Shown: one piece after another, positions 47,321 through 57,873 of the stretch
How the letters are laid out: every line of letters starts with the position of its first letter
How positions within the stretch are numbered: the first letter of the stretch is position 1
Source: Spongospora subterranea f. sp. subterranea
Lineage: Eukaryota; Endomyxa: Phytomyxea; Phytomyxea; Plasmodiophorida
Length of the DNA: 64,000 nt
Assembly (NCBI GenBank): GCA_049724395.1
Contig: JAUGWO010000045.1
Location: 62,001-126,000 of the forward strand
Direction: 5' to 3'
The notes under the pieces: generated by a model
Seen by the model: the letters and a program-made list of their open reading frames with translations, nothing else
The model's database searches: none
Told to the model about the DNA's origin: nothing
Made by a program: the position numbers and the translations under genes

Positions 47321-47604
47321 TAGGTTTTCACCTCCGGCCAGTCAAGTGTTGAAAGTACAGAATTTTTATGTGGGTACAGTTCGCACTGCGCACGCACATA
47401 ATGTAAACTGCGCACGCAAAAATGCCCAGGTATTGTACTGTAGGTAGGAATGATTGGTTCTACCGTACGTCTCTCAATTCTCGTAGATATCAAAATAACA
47501 GTATGCAAGATGACTGAATCAAACGAAATTGTCAAGGGGGTATCAAAGTTGGAAAATACGCAGTTTTAAAGATTCGGTTTTCCCGCGCACAATTCCGGAC
47601 TTAA

Positions 47605-47990
47605 AATCCGATTCGATTCGATTCCGGACTTAAAATCCGATTCGATTCGGATTTTGAGATTCGCACAATCGTTTTGCCGTGACGTTTTGTCGTGACGATG
47701 GCTGCCCACCGATCCCGTCCTGCTGATGCAAAACGCCAGCGAACAAGCAGGTCTGAGTACCTAGCAATGGTCTGTTTTCTTGAAATACCAGAAAACTTCG
47801 CCATGGTTGAAGGAAAGGCTGCCCAGAATAAAGCCATGGTTGCAGGGCAAAAATTATCGAAGACCGCAGGCTTTCAGGCAATGGCCTCTTTTGTCGTTGA
47901 CTTCACCCAAAGCCGGCCCTGGACTGCCGCCGTTGCGAAAAGTCGGTACGCTAGTAGATTTAACGCCGCCCGATTTTTTTTTAGCTGGCG
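47605..47990 (+). mobile_element. Transposon fragment: N-terminal domain of a repeat-encoded protein
   Basis: A short direct repeat (TTCCGGACTTAAAATCCGATT, two copies at 47595-47650) is followed by an open stretch at 47692-47990 encoding RSEYLAMVCFLEIPENFAMV, then VVDFTQSRPWTAAVAKSRYA. This LEIPENF...KSRY pattern is the N-terminal helical domain of repeat-encoded proteins abundant in oomycetes and some fungi. The rest of the protein is absent, so this is a remnant. Confidence 0.5.
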
Positions 47991-48717
47991 CCGCGGGTTG
48001 AGAAATCGCATGCTTTTGATTACAGCATAAAGCCACACCAAGTCATCGATAGACTGCATGATCTGAGAAGCTTGTTCTTCATCAGTGTAAAACAGAGATG
48101 CCCATATGTATGCCAGATGTCGCAGCAATCTGTCAATAGAAATCAGCAATTGAGCTCTGAATAGCGCGCCATGAGAAAATAACTTTGATACCCCCGAACC
48201 TAAAATCCCGTAAAATCCGCATCTAACAGCAAGAATTTCAAGTTAAGACTCGAATCTACGGAGCGACAAATCTGTGCGTAAGATTCGCATTTATTTTAGC
48301 TTTGAGTTCATACTTCAAATATATCACAGCTCGTCCTTGACCGCGTATTCAACCTGCTTAACAGTCAACTTGTGACCATTCTTCTCTCTGTACGCATCCA
48401 TGTACCGCCAACTCCACTTGCGAATAAGCGTAACAGAACCCTGTATAAAAGATTGAAATCATGGCGTCGAAATGCAGCAAAATGTATGTTGAGAATATAC
48501 CGATTCCAACGCTCTGAATCCATTTCGAGCAATCCGGACCACGTGTAATTGCAGTTCTCCCTGGTGTGCATGCCCCCCCAGAACAGTTTCCTGTACTGTA
48601 CCGGTACTGGAACAGCGCAATAACACTGCAGTACACTTAAACGTAAAGTGCGTTACTGTGTGTGAAAGACAGAGTATTTCTACATTACACCGTAGTGATT
48701 ACATTACAGAAAGTCGA
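47991..48717. other. Intergenic region
   Basis: Between the fragment and the ADSS gene. A palindromic cluster CTGTACTGTACCGGTACTGG lies near 48590-48610. The ADSS promoter should be at the right end. No gene recognised. Confidence 0.4.
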
Positions 48718-50268
48718 ATGACAATCACAGCGATAATAGGATCGCAATGGGGAGATGAAGGTAAAGGGAAGCTGGTTGACGCTCTGTCGTCGCAATGCGA
48801 TGGTGTCGCCAGGTTCAACGGCGGCGCCAATGCCGGCCATACCATTGTCGCCAATGGGGCTAAGTTCGCATTACATCTTTTGCCATGTGGTGTTCTGTAT
48901 CCTGGCACGGTCAATATTATCGGCAACGGCACCGTCATACATATACCATCATTATTGACGGAGATGACGATGCTGAAAAATCATGGAATCCGCTGTGGGC
49001 CAGATAGGATTAAAATTAGTAGCAGGGCCCATCTGCTGTTCGATTTTTATCAAGTACCCTCACTATTGTTTGAGAAACATTCGCCGTGTTGATCGCTTCT
49101 TCAGGTTATCGATTCGCTTCAAGAAACTCGTCGCGCTGAAGGAAGTCTAGGCACTACCAAACGCGGTCAAAACATCCTATGCTAGATCCGACCATGAATC
49201 TGATATTCACGATATAAGGCATTGGTCCATGCTATGCGTCCAAAGCTACACGCGATGGGATGCGAATATGCGATCTTGCAGGAGATTGGGAGCGATTTCA
49301 GGACCGATATTTACAACTCCTGAAAACGATGACGTCGCAATATCAGTTTGAATATGGCGATCAAGCCAATGCAGAACTAAAACGATTCAAGCAATATCGA
49401 GTAGATCTTCTTCCTTACATAACCGATACCGTTGTTTATATAGCAAAAATGCTCTCAAATCATCAGACGATTTTGGCCGAAGGTTACCATCATGGCATTT
49501 GAAATTCGCTCATTAATTAAATATATGAACAGGCGCTAATGCAGCTTTATTGGATGTCGATTGTGGTACATATCCTTTCGTCACCAGTAGTACGACAACC
49601 ATCGGAGGGGTTTGCACAGGACTGGGAGTCTCTCTGCGAGCCATTAGGAATATTATCGGCGTTGCAAAGTCGTATACGACACGGGTCGGTGCAGGGCCAT
49701 TTCCTACAGAGATTCTAGACAGCGTTGGGTTGACGCTTCGAGACGTAATTTTCTAGATGTTTTTTTTGAAAAATCCAAACAACAGTTATCCCCATAGGTT
49801 GGACAAGAATTTGGAACAACAACGAAAAGACCTCGAAGATGCGGTTGGCTTGATATCCCTTTGTTAAAGTACTCTAATCATTTAAACGGTTATGACGCTC
49901 TAAACCTTACCAAACTCGATGTGTTGACCGGAATTGATCCAATCATGATTGGTGTTGATTACGTTGTTGACGGAATTCGCCTTGCCGATGGCCACATGCC
50001 CAGGTCTCTTGAAATTTGTTTCAATTATTTTATCGTCAGTAATGCCAACTAAAACTAACTTGATAGCGCATTACAAGATCTCAACAAAGTGGTAGTTGTT
50101 TACGAGAAAATGCCTGGATGGAAACGCGGCATAAGCCAAGCTCGAACAATGTCAGACCTTCCTGACGAGGCTCAAGCTTATATACGACGAATTCAGGAAC
50201 TTCTTGGTATCCCGATCAAATATATCGGGGTCGGACCCGATCGAGATGAGTTTATCGTTTCCGAATAA
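48718..50268 (+). CDS. ADSS: Adenylosuccinate synthetase
   Basis: Six exons: 48718-49053, 49105-49165, 49219-49482, 49533-49744, 49798-50003 and 50067-50268 (introns 51, 53, 50, 53 and 63 nt), 426 codons, the normal size. It begins with [14 protein letters not shown] (P-loop and catalytic Asp), then [10 protein letters not shown] with the catalytic His, TTKRGIGPCYA joined across exons 2-3, [35 protein letters not shown], and KMPGWK. It converts IMP, aspartate and GTP to adenylosuccinate, the committed step to AMP. There is no targeting peptide, so cytosolic. All joins restore invariant motifs. Confidence 0.97.
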
Positions 50269-50311
50269 ACACTTGAACAAAGTCTCCATAGCTTGACGTT
50301 TATTACGGGGA

Positions 50312-50938
50312 TCATCTGTTCACCCATTGATAATCATATAATTTGTCATCTGCTAATCGGATTGCCGTATGCAAGCAGATTGTATAGAATGCTATTGCCA
50401 CTGCAAAACACGTTTATGAACAAGCTATCACATAGTAATCTTATGTCCCTACCGCAACTTTGAACATATATTAAGAGGGGGAAAGTGTCCGATTCCCATA
50501 GCGTCATCACTTTGCCATTTCCCGATAACGTGAGAATGTTTTGAATTCGGATTGCAAGCGTCAAGGCCATATAGATTGGTAAAACAACGAATATTGGCTT
50601 GAGCTCAGAACATAGAATGCCAAGAAGTCCATAACCGAATAAGAACGTATCCCACATGAGCACGAATATGACGAACAGATCCACAAGCAACAACGAGATC
50701 TGCACACTAAAAATATTGAGCGAAACATCATGCAGGAAATTATATGCTGGGCCACAATACATCGAGATGATGGACGTGGCAGACACAGAGTTCAATATTC
50801 CAATTAGTGAATTGAATAATACATCTGCGACTAGGAAAATGCATAGGAAATACACCTAACATATTGGAGGGTCAACACAATATTCAGATGTCGATATATC
50901 GCGATCCACGAAACCTTGATAGCGTAAACATTGACCAT
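50312..50938 (-). CDS. TMEM138: TMEM138-like ciliary membrane protein
   Basis: Three exons on the minus strand: 50938-50915, 50855-50459 and 50400-50312 (introns 59 and 58 nt), 169 codons; human TMEM138 has 162. Four membrane segments. The chain starts MVNVYAIKVYFLCIFLVADV, has the central block VIFVLMWDTFLFGYGLLGIL followed by a short loop and IYMALTLAIRI, and the spliced C-terminus gives AIAFYTICLHTAIRLADDKL, matching the ALYCYFYK-TAVRLGDP region of TMEM138. TMEM138 acts in vesicle delivery to the transition zone and is mutated in Joubert syndrome. The gene is tail to tail with ADSS (44 nt). Together with DZIP1 it shows the organism builds cilia. Confidence 0.85.
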
Positions 50939-51170
50939 GTTGAATATAGCACCATCTACTGCATGATCAAGGAAGCGATTTGTATTTCTGTGAGGAGAAG
51001 CCCAACCGGACTGTGATTCACAAATACTTTTTCTGCAGATCTCAATGATTACCACATTCTATCAACGAAAAACAAACACCAATCAATGAAACACACATCA
51101 CAAGGTGTCCCAACAATGAACAAAGGCGACTGGGTCAATTTATTGCAAATCATAGACTGTGAAAATGCAA

Positions 51171-52049
51171 TTATAGACCTTTGGCTTTTCGCTCAGCAGC
51201 GTATTGTCCATAGTGAAGAGTGTTCATGTCGTCAGAAAACATCTTCGTCCACCCGGCTTCTTCAATAAGGTAAACGTTGATGGTACCACCAGAATATGCA
51301 TCACGGTGAGTTGCATGATAAATTGCCCGTTTGCCAAGCTCGACAGCTTCTTCCTTGGTCATATCCGGTTTGTAATGAGTATCGAGTACACCATAGGCAT
51401 ATGTGCTACCACTTCCAACTGAGAACCGTGGTCCTTTCATACGGGTGCCCTTATCATCAATATAATAGAGTTGTGGACCTCGCTGATCCCATCCACCAAT
51501 CATTGTACCACACGAAAGACCACGTCCGCGATACTGGAAGAAGATATTACAGAGGATCTTGGACGCCGCTGCAACGGAAATGTTCTCGCCATTGCGTAGT
51601 TGATAGAGGCGACATTCAGTGGCCAAATGGCGTTCCCAGTAGGAACAATCAGCAGCACCTCCAGCCATGGTTCCGAGTAAGCGTTCGTTGATTTCAATGA
51701 CTTTCTTTACGGTACCAGAGCCAATATAAGATCCCATTGAAGCTCGGGAATCAACGGCAATTAGCACACCACCTTTGAAAACAAACCCTAACGTTGTTGT
51801 TCCATGCGCGTACTTCATGTCAGGTGCGATGGGATTAGAATAATCTGAGATATTTCTGCCGATCTCCTGAACAGCAGAAGATTTGCTATTCGCCTTCTGA
51901 GACTTTGAGCGAGCCTCTTCTGCAAGCTTGATGACCGCCGCTGGGGGCTCGACAGGGAAAACAGTCATGGTGGGAATTACAGCCAGCGAGCCATACTCAG
52001 AGGAGGAGCGGCATTCATCTTGACGGATGAGCGAAAGAATTGAAGCCAT
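51171..52049 (-). CDS. PSMB5: 20S proteasome subunit beta type-5
   Basis: Intronless, 292 codons, ATG 52047-52049. The first ~80 residues are a propeptide; maturation before Thr in the sequence HGTTTLGF exposes the catalytic N-terminal Thr. Typical residues follow: [55 protein letters not shown], and [15 protein letters not shown]. Beta5 provides the chymotrypsin-like activity. The lysine (K33 equivalent) and Asp17 equivalents are present in the DSRAS and KKVIEIN regions. The last residues form the usual C-terminal extension. Nothing is broken. Confidence 0.97.
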   Translation of the reverse strand: MASILSLIRQDECRSSSEYGSLAVIPTMTVFPVEPPAAVIKLAEEARSKSQKANSKSSAVQEIGRNISDYSNPIAPDMKYAHGTTTLGFVFKGGVLIAVDSRASMGSYIGSGTVKKVIEINERLLGTMAGGAADCSYWERHLATECRLYQLRNGENISVAAASKILCNIFFQYRGRGLSCGTMIGGWDQRGPQLYYIDDKGTRMKGPRFSVGSGSTYAYGVLDTHYKPDMTKEEAVELGKRAIYHATHRDAYSGGTINVYLIEEAGWTKMFSDDMNTLHYGQYAAERKAKGL

Positions 52050-52524
52050 AATTCACAGATCCTTTTGACTTGACCTTACCCTGCAAGGTTCCTAATGTTT
52101 ACATTGGTGTATACATACCCGACCCAGGTGGGTTGGGTATCACCGGGACTGTGGCAACCGCGCCCACTCATATTGTATCCTGGCCCACACATGCACTGTA
52201 GCTTGGCGTAAAGTGAACTTAATAGGATCAGGTGGTTTCACTTGTTTTGAATTTTTCACGTCTTTACTAATTTCACTGTTTTTTCCTTTAAATACGCTGC
52301 AGATTTGCCCGCTGGCTCTTGATATTTGCGTTGCGTTTTCTGAATACAAAAATCTAATTATAAAATTTTTGTTGAAGTTGAACCATCAATATTAAGCCAC
52401 TGTGGGATGGAATCTAGTAATCATTTCTTGAAATTCTTGGTGGATGCGGCATTGCACGTAATTCACTCTGGACATCTTCCAGCAGCGAGTTGACTGTTAT
52501 TGCTAATTGAATATCAACTGATTC
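52050..52524. other. Intergenic region
   Basis: Promoter of the beta5 gene on its left, 3' end of the next minus-strand gene on its right. The word TTTACATTGGTGT at about 52098 matches the subterminal word of the MULE and may be chance or a small remnant. AT-rich from 52260 to 52400. Confidence 0.4.
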
Positions 52525-53579
52525 CTATGCCACAGCAGACTCACCATTAAACTTCATCACGCTTCCAAAACTAGAACGACGTACCTCAAAGCATATATCT
52601 TTGAGAACTGAAAGTCGTAGCTGGTTGGACTTGTTCACCAATGTGTTATATTTTTCATTCATTTCGGGGCCCCATTTTGTAGCCATTGATATAACTTCAT
52701 GAACAGAGGATCCGGGATTATATTGTGGAAACGGACAATCGTTCAACTTTTCATGCAGTTTGATCTCGTCCTTAATGTTTGGCATTGATTCAAGTGATTC
52801 TTCATCATCAAATTCACCAAATTCGTCAGACTCATTGAGTATATCGTGAACAACGTCTGGAGATGTTGTGGTAGAAAAATGTTTGCTAAGGGAGGGAGGA
52901 TAAGGGGAATTTCTGCTCGTCTCGATCAAAGATTGCAGTATGTCTGCTTGAAATGCTTGTATTGAGTCATTTGTCAATTCGGCACGAACCAAATCATAAA
53001 GGGCTTCGACAGGCAAATGATGTGATCGAGTACAAAGCAATACTAAGCATGAAGAAATCATAAATTAGATACATGTTCATGATATAACCTACCGAGGGAT
53101 TGGAAAATAATGTCTTCTCCTACTTTCTCCTGCAGTTTTTCGATGTTTAACCCGTTGTTGTTCATCTCGTGCTCCGACGTTGGAACAGATTCAACAGGAG
53201 CGATATTTTTAGGGATGATATTTCCTGTGAATGTGCACATTTAGTCTATTTCGATTGGAATGTCTAATGTAGATACCTGACCATTGTTAGTTGATGAGAC
53301 AGTCAAAGGGGAAACAGTAGCCGAAGAGTTCGCCAGCATTGGTACCGTTTCAGGGTGGGGTTTTACCGACTCAGGTTCTTCTTCAGAATCATCATCAATC
53401 AGTGCTGATTTTAACGGCAACGATTGGCGATTGTCGTCTCCGAACAGGTCTCCAAACCCGATGGTTAATGCTGCCACCTTGTTCGACTTAGTCAGCCATT
53501 GTCTAATCGCTCCGGTTGCTACCGTAATCGCGAACAAGAATGTGATTGTCATTACCCAGCTGAAGATATAGCTCAGCAT
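52525..53579 (-). CDS. Uncharacterised membrane-anchored protein
   Basis: Three exons on the minus strand: 53579-53282, 53224-53093 and 53042-52525 (introns 57 and 50 nt), 315 codons. A hydrophobic segment at residues ~4-24 (IFSWVMTITFLFAITVATGA) is followed by a basic flank (RQWLTKSNK), so it is probably a signal anchor with a large cytosolic part. The middle is acidic and Ser/Thr-rich. The C-terminal half is helical (EALYDLVRAELTNDSIQAFQ; KLHEKLNDCPFPQYN; KYNTLVNKSNQLRLSVLKDI). I do not recognise the family. The two splice joins each connect otherwise dead-end frames, which supports the model. Confidence 0.6.
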
Positions 53580-53966
53580 TGATTAATGAAAACACGATAC
53601 CACATAGGACAGTTGCGGTAATGTTATGTGGAGTCATTGTCACCGACTAGGAGTAACTGGTAACAAGAGTCAATGGAAAGATTATTGACAATAAAACGTG
53701 AAACTGATGACTTTCTCACGTCGTTCGCGACCTGATGCATGCGGTTGTTGCAACAGAGAGTTTTCGGGACAGCAGGATATGGTTGACCCGCATTTGCGAT
53801 AAAATGTGCAAATGCAGGAAGTGTGACGTGGAGTCGATCTACAAGTTGCGTCGGCAACACTCATACTTGTCCTTAATGGCACAGCAACATGGCCCAAACG
53901 ATGTAATTTTGCCATGAACCTCTAATGATATTCCTTGTAAAACCAAATAAATAAATTTTTTATGCA
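53580..53966. other. Intergenic region
   Basis: Promoter of the preceding membrane protein and 3' flank of TFIP11. AATAAATAAATTTTTTAT near 53945-53962 lies just past the TFIP11 stop (minus strand) and could direct polyadenylation. No gene recognised. Confidence 0.45.
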
Positions 53967-56144
53967 TTAAGTTTTGGCAATCTCGACAAGCTCGGCAAGT
54001 CCAATAGCGTGCCATTCATCTAGATTCATACGTCCTTTTGGAGTATAATGTATACAATTGTTATCAAGATAAATATTCGCGGTTCCGAATTTGAAAATTT
54101 GTTTCCCATGATATCGTCCGAATTTAACATTGGGGACAAATTCCAGATCATTCATCTCCGCGTATCGGCTGACAAGATCTCTTAGGGACAGGATGGTATT
54201 ATCATCGTCAGTCGCAAACGTAGCAGCAGGTCGGGCAAAAGTGTCTTCGCCGATGGAAGTCGCCGGAGTTGATGAATTTTGAAGACGTAAAAGCCGATCA
54301 GAATCGATTTTCTGTAAAAATCTGTGCAGAGTTGATACAGGATCTTTTCCAGTAGTAGCATCGTACATCAGCACCAAAATAGAGCGAAAAATTTGACGTA
54401 CTCTAGGTAAACACATAAAGTTATCAGAAAATTGGCCCTTCCAGCTGCGATACCATGATATGATTGCGGCATAATCAGGAAGCTTGGAAATCCAGCTTTG
54501 GATCGACTTCAGAATTCGCGGCCAAAAACTAATTTCGAAAATGTCTAATATTGCAGATTCGCCAATCAATGGCTGCCATGATAAGCACCAGTGAACAGCA
54601 GGCATATCGACTACGGGGCTTCCCATTTGAAGAAGTTGGTCGGATAAAGATTGACGTAGTTTGGGAATAATTGATCCTGTTAAAATCCTATTTAGATCTC
54701 TTGACCTGAAAATCGTCCTCCAAGGCATAAGCGCATCCAGCGCCTTAGAATCATCCGGTGTCCAAGCAACCAGTGATCGCATAAACCTCTTGATGATGCT
54801 TTCGTGAACAGAGTGAAGTCGCTCTTCACCGAGAACAGGAAGCCAGGGATGTGCCCATATATGAGTGGGCGCTTTCAACGGATTGCATTTCTCAGCAAAT
54901 CGCAGAAGCTGGGGAATAATTACGGTGTCATAAACAGTGTTAAGCGAAGAAGTAAACAGTGCAGGGGTCCAAGCGTCAATGGCAGGAGCGAGTTCATGAC
55001 CATCGTCAACAACATCAAATGAAACCAACGACGAACGTAGTTTAGGCAAAATTAGCCGGTCACAAATATTGTCGTATATCGGAGTCGGTAATAGTAGTCG
55101 CCAGCGCTGAAATAAGGCTGGCAAATCACCATAGCTTGATAATATGTCAACTGCTGCAATAGACTCATTCATAACTGGAAAAATCAAGGATGAAACAAGT
55201 CCTTCAAGAGAGAACTCGCGATACTCTTGTTGAAAGCGATGCTGGAGTGACTCAAAAACATCGGCAGCATCATTCAAAGACAACCGACTGGAACCACTCC
55301 CTTGCATCTTGGAAGCAAACGTAGTGACAATGGCTTGCACCTTTTCGAGGCGGCCGATTTCTGCTGCTCCGGACGTGATCTTTGATTGAACAATGTTCTG
55401 CCGAGTAATCAGGGCGTCAATCTCGTGGTCGTTCATCAGACGACGACGTTCAAGTTTACCAAGCTCAGATTCTGATAGCTGAACGATTAGTTTGAGATTG
55501 TGTTCCAGTTCCGGAAGCAGTGACGGTAGTGGAACCGATGCGAGTTCATCTTCATCTTCGTCAACATCATAGTGTTGTCCTAGGGTTTTCAATTTTGCAC
55601 CTCGTGCGCTGGTCATATCCATAACCGTAGCAGCGCCTGGTATTTTGCCGTCTCTCCTTTCTTCAAGCATTTCTTGAACTGTTTTATAAACAACTTGCTG
55701 AGCAGGACGGTCCCTACGCCACTCTTGCCTTGAATACGGTTTGACGCTCGGTGGCTTTTTCGTTGCTTTTTGTTTTGGCTCAAGCTTGGTATCGACATTA
55801 TCAAACCCTAATCCCATTCCAACTGGCCTTTGCTTCGCTTGAATTGGGGCAGCAATACCGGTCCCGGTTTTGCCCAGCCGATCTTTAAACCCGAACTTTT
55901 CAAGATATTTGCTGCCAAACCCTTTCGTATATTTTTCAAATTCAGGTTTTACAGCGGCCCTGGCGACTCCATTGCCATTTTTGTCATTCCGACCATTAGT
56001 AGCTGAGGATGCCGTTTCTGAGTGGTTGGCCCCAACCGAAACAAAATTTATCGGCACTTTCGCTGTCTGGGTTCCAAACTCAGGACCCCTTGTTTTCTTG
56101 ACGAACTTCCTATTAATGAAATCGTCATCGTCCGAACTGGACAT
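53967..56144 (-). CDS. TFIP11: Tuftelin-interacting protein 11 / Ntr1 splicing factor
   Basis: Intronless, 725 codons, ATG 56142-56144. An acidic start (MSSSDDDDFINRKF) leads to a G-patch at residues ~70-115 (FGSKYLEKFGFKDRLGKTGTGIAAPI, GMGLGF), the activator of the DEAH helicase Prp43/DHX15. A long helical GCFC/PAXBP1-like region follows (WTPALFTSSLNTVYDTVIIP, HPWLPVLGEERLHSVHESII), then a C-terminal block (LRDLVSRYAEMNDLEFVPN, GKQIFKFGTANIYLDNN). The protein triggers disassembly of the intron lariat spliceosome. YJU2, acting earlier, is also in the window. Lack of introns in such a long gene is notable in this intron-dense genome. Confidence 0.95.
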   Translation of the reverse strand: MSSSDDDDFINRKFVKKTRGPEFGTQTAKVPINFVSVGANHSETASSATNGRNDKNGNGVARAAVKPEFEKYTKGFGSKYLEKFGFKDRLGKTGTGIAAPIQAKQRPVGMGLGFDNVDTKLEPKQKATKKPPSVKPYSRQEWRRDRPAQQVVYKTVQEMLEERRDGKIPGAATVMDMTSARGAKLKTLGQHYDVDEDEDELASVPLPSLLPELEHNLKLIVQLSESELGKLERRRLMNDHEIDALITRQNIVQSKITSGAAEIGRLEKVQAIVTTFASKMQGSGSSRLSLNDAADVFESLQHRFQQEYREFSLEGLVSSLIFPVMNESIAAVDILSSYGDLPALFQRWRLLLPTPIYDNICDRLILPKLRSSLVSFDVVDDGHELAPAIDAWTPALFTSSLNTVYDTVIIPQLLRFAEKCNPLKAPTHIWAHPWLPVLGEERLHSVHESIIKRFMRSLVAWTPDDSKALDALMPWRTIFRSRDLNRILTGSIIPKLRQSLSDQLLQMGSPVVDMPAVHWCLSWQPLIGESAILDIFEISFWPRILKSIQSWISKLPDYAAIISWYRSWKGQFSDNFMCLPRVRQIFRSILVLMYDATTGKDPVSTLHRFLQKIDSDRLLRLQNSSTPATSIGEDTFARPAATFATDDDNTILSLRDLVSRYAEMNDLEFVPNVKFGRYHGKQIFKFGTANIYLDNNCIHYTPKGRMNLDEWHAIGLAELVEIAKT

Positions 56145-56158
56145 GAGGACGATGTTGT

Positions 56159-56860
56159 CTAGTAACCGAAATGTCCTTGCCAGATTACGATGGACTTGTC
56201 GTAAGAAAACCTAACGATGTCGGGCTGCGCTCCGCAAAAACATTTTGCGCTCACCCGGATAGTGCACTGCAGGGACCGGTATATGTACACTGCCATGATC
56301 CACATTCCATCGTATGGACCGTTCCAGACATGATCGCATTGGCTGTTCCTCATGGCCGTGAGATTTTCGCAGGACGTTGGACACGGGGAGTCGTCCACGG
56401 ATGATGCCGCGTTTAAAATGGCGTCTTCTTCTTCATCATCAACATCAAGCTGAAAGAAATACTGTGAAATAATAACAAAACTTCCAGGAACAGACTCCGT
56501 TTTCAGTCGAATTTGTTTAGTGAAAAAAGCCAACATGTTAATACTTTGAAAGTCGCTCGCAAATGAAACCGGAAAATTTTCAATGTGCAAAGACTTTCTG
56601 GGTGTCGAGATTCCGATGAAGCTTGTAATCAACGTTAGATTCATGTTAAACAAAGAGCCAACGTTTTGCCACATTGTTGCGAGCCTGCAACCTGGCGCAA
56701 GAGACCACTCAGAGACGTCAACTTGGTTCAGCTTTGTGATCCACCATTGCATGTCTCTACAGAGTTGCTTTACTCTAATTGCGATAGGATTAGGCACATT
56801 TTACCTCGCTAACCAGGCAATGCCCTGTAAATCGATGTAAAACGGTGGTGCTCGAACCAT
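56159..56860 (-). CDS. Uncharacterised protein upstream of TFIP11
   Basis: Minus-strand model: exon 1 56860 to about 56801 (MVRAPPFYIDLQGIAWLA), a 48-nt intron with GTAAAA and CTGTAG ends, then an exon with DMQWWITKLNQVDVSEWSLA and a long open frame to 56159. A further 46-nt intron may precede LDVDDEEEDAIL. I do not recognise the family. The frame is long (over 200 codons) without an opposing known gene, and the splice restores a plausible start. Oddly, its stop would lie 14 nt before the TFIP11 start on the same strand, leaving no room for a separate TFIP11 promoter. A competing plus-strand frame (56171-56404) is less likely. Confidence 0.45.
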
Positions 56861-56978
56861 TGAATCAGTTGAATTGCATTAGCAGCAATCACGGACGGAA
56901 TACCATAAACCAGACGTCAACTTCTTTATGACCACAGAATATCACGTAGCAGTCGGAACTAGAAAGTAGGATGATTTA

Positions 56979-57680
56979 TCAGGATGTTTTAGTTGTTTTC
57001 ATCGTTAATCTTCTTACGCAAAAGTAGGCTAGCAACAGCAAATTAATCGCTGCGGTGCACCATTTTGCCTGATTTGCAATCGATCCTGTTTTCACCGCCA
57101 AAATCCAGACTGCCGACTGCGAGTTTTGCGAAAACGCCGCTGCTGCATATATTTGAAACACATTCTCAAGCAAATCGCAAGCCATAATGATGAAAGGGGA
57201 TAGAACGATGTTGCTGTTAGGGGGTAACCCTAAACTCGTCCTCGTGCCGGCGATTAAAGACGATAACAGCAGCACGTCTGAGACATGAGGTTTTTAAGGA
57301 GTAGGAAGTGTCAACGAGCTGTGTTTACATGCGGGAATATATGGGAAAAAGTCATATAATTCGATGAAAACGTAGTTTCGGCGTCCAATGGGACCATACG
57401 CGTTGAACAACAGGTCGATGTCCTTCGGGGAATACCCGAACCTGATTGTTCCACAGTTTGCTCAAGTTTGAGGTTCCGTGTGCCAATGAGGATACCTGAT
57501 ATCTGGGGGAGTCAATGTCTTTATGTCTGCACGCGAGTACGCGATAGCTTCGTCATAAACCAATCGGACCGACAGTAGATGAATGGACACGACCATTGCC
57601 AGTTCATAAAGGAACAGAAGCGATAAACGCGTTTTGGAGCGACCACAGTCGTCAATAAATTGACGCGCCTTCTCCAACAT
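56979..57680 (-). CDS. Small multi-pass membrane protein, unknown function
   Basis: Three exons on the minus strand: 57680-57496, 57441-57329 and 57277-56979 (introns 54 and 51 nt), 198 codons. Splicing yields a consistent protein: a first membrane segment (LSLLFLYELAMVVSIHLLSV), a loop with IRFGYSPKDIDLLFNAYGPI then GRRNYVFIELYDFFPYIPA, a second segment, an intramembrane-type MACDLLENVFQIYAAAAF and a final segment (CTAAINLLLLAYFCVRRL). The GYxxxDI...FxAYGxxGRxxY...FPxxY...D.LEN layout is that of a family of uncharacterised fungal and protist membrane proteins. No catalytic motif is evident. Confidence 0.7.
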
Positions 57681-57873
57681 TGATCGGTTCGCCAAACAGT
57701 TTGTCTTTGATATTCTCCACAAAACAATATCCGTTTATTTGTTTCTGGATTCTCAACTAACTGGTATTTTCAGACCTCTATGACTTGCATCTCCCATCGT
57801 CACTAATCTGGCCATCGGTATCGGGTCGGGCCAGCGCCATCCCTTCCTGGCTCTGGTCCGCCTAGAACCTGGG

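Larger units (their letters stand above)
44210..47425 (+). mobile_element. Mutator-like element (MULE), near intact
   Basis: Extent inferred from matching, inverted end sequences: CTTTTTGGGCGTTTTTC near 44220 on the left and GCAAAAATGCCCAGG near 47408 on the right (its complement reads CCTGGGCATTTTTGC). Inside both ends lie repeated AACACAC (left, 44330-44505) or GTGTGTT (right, 46990-47305) words in opposite orientation. The transposase gene occupies 44550-46795. I could not identify target-site duplications, so the exact borders are tentative. Confidence 0.6.

Noticed and set aside
56171-56404. Plus-strand frame MSLPDYDGLVVRKPND
   Set aside because: Looks protein-like but no downstream exon continues it, and the minus-strand spliced model on the same bases is longer; kept only as a competing possibility.
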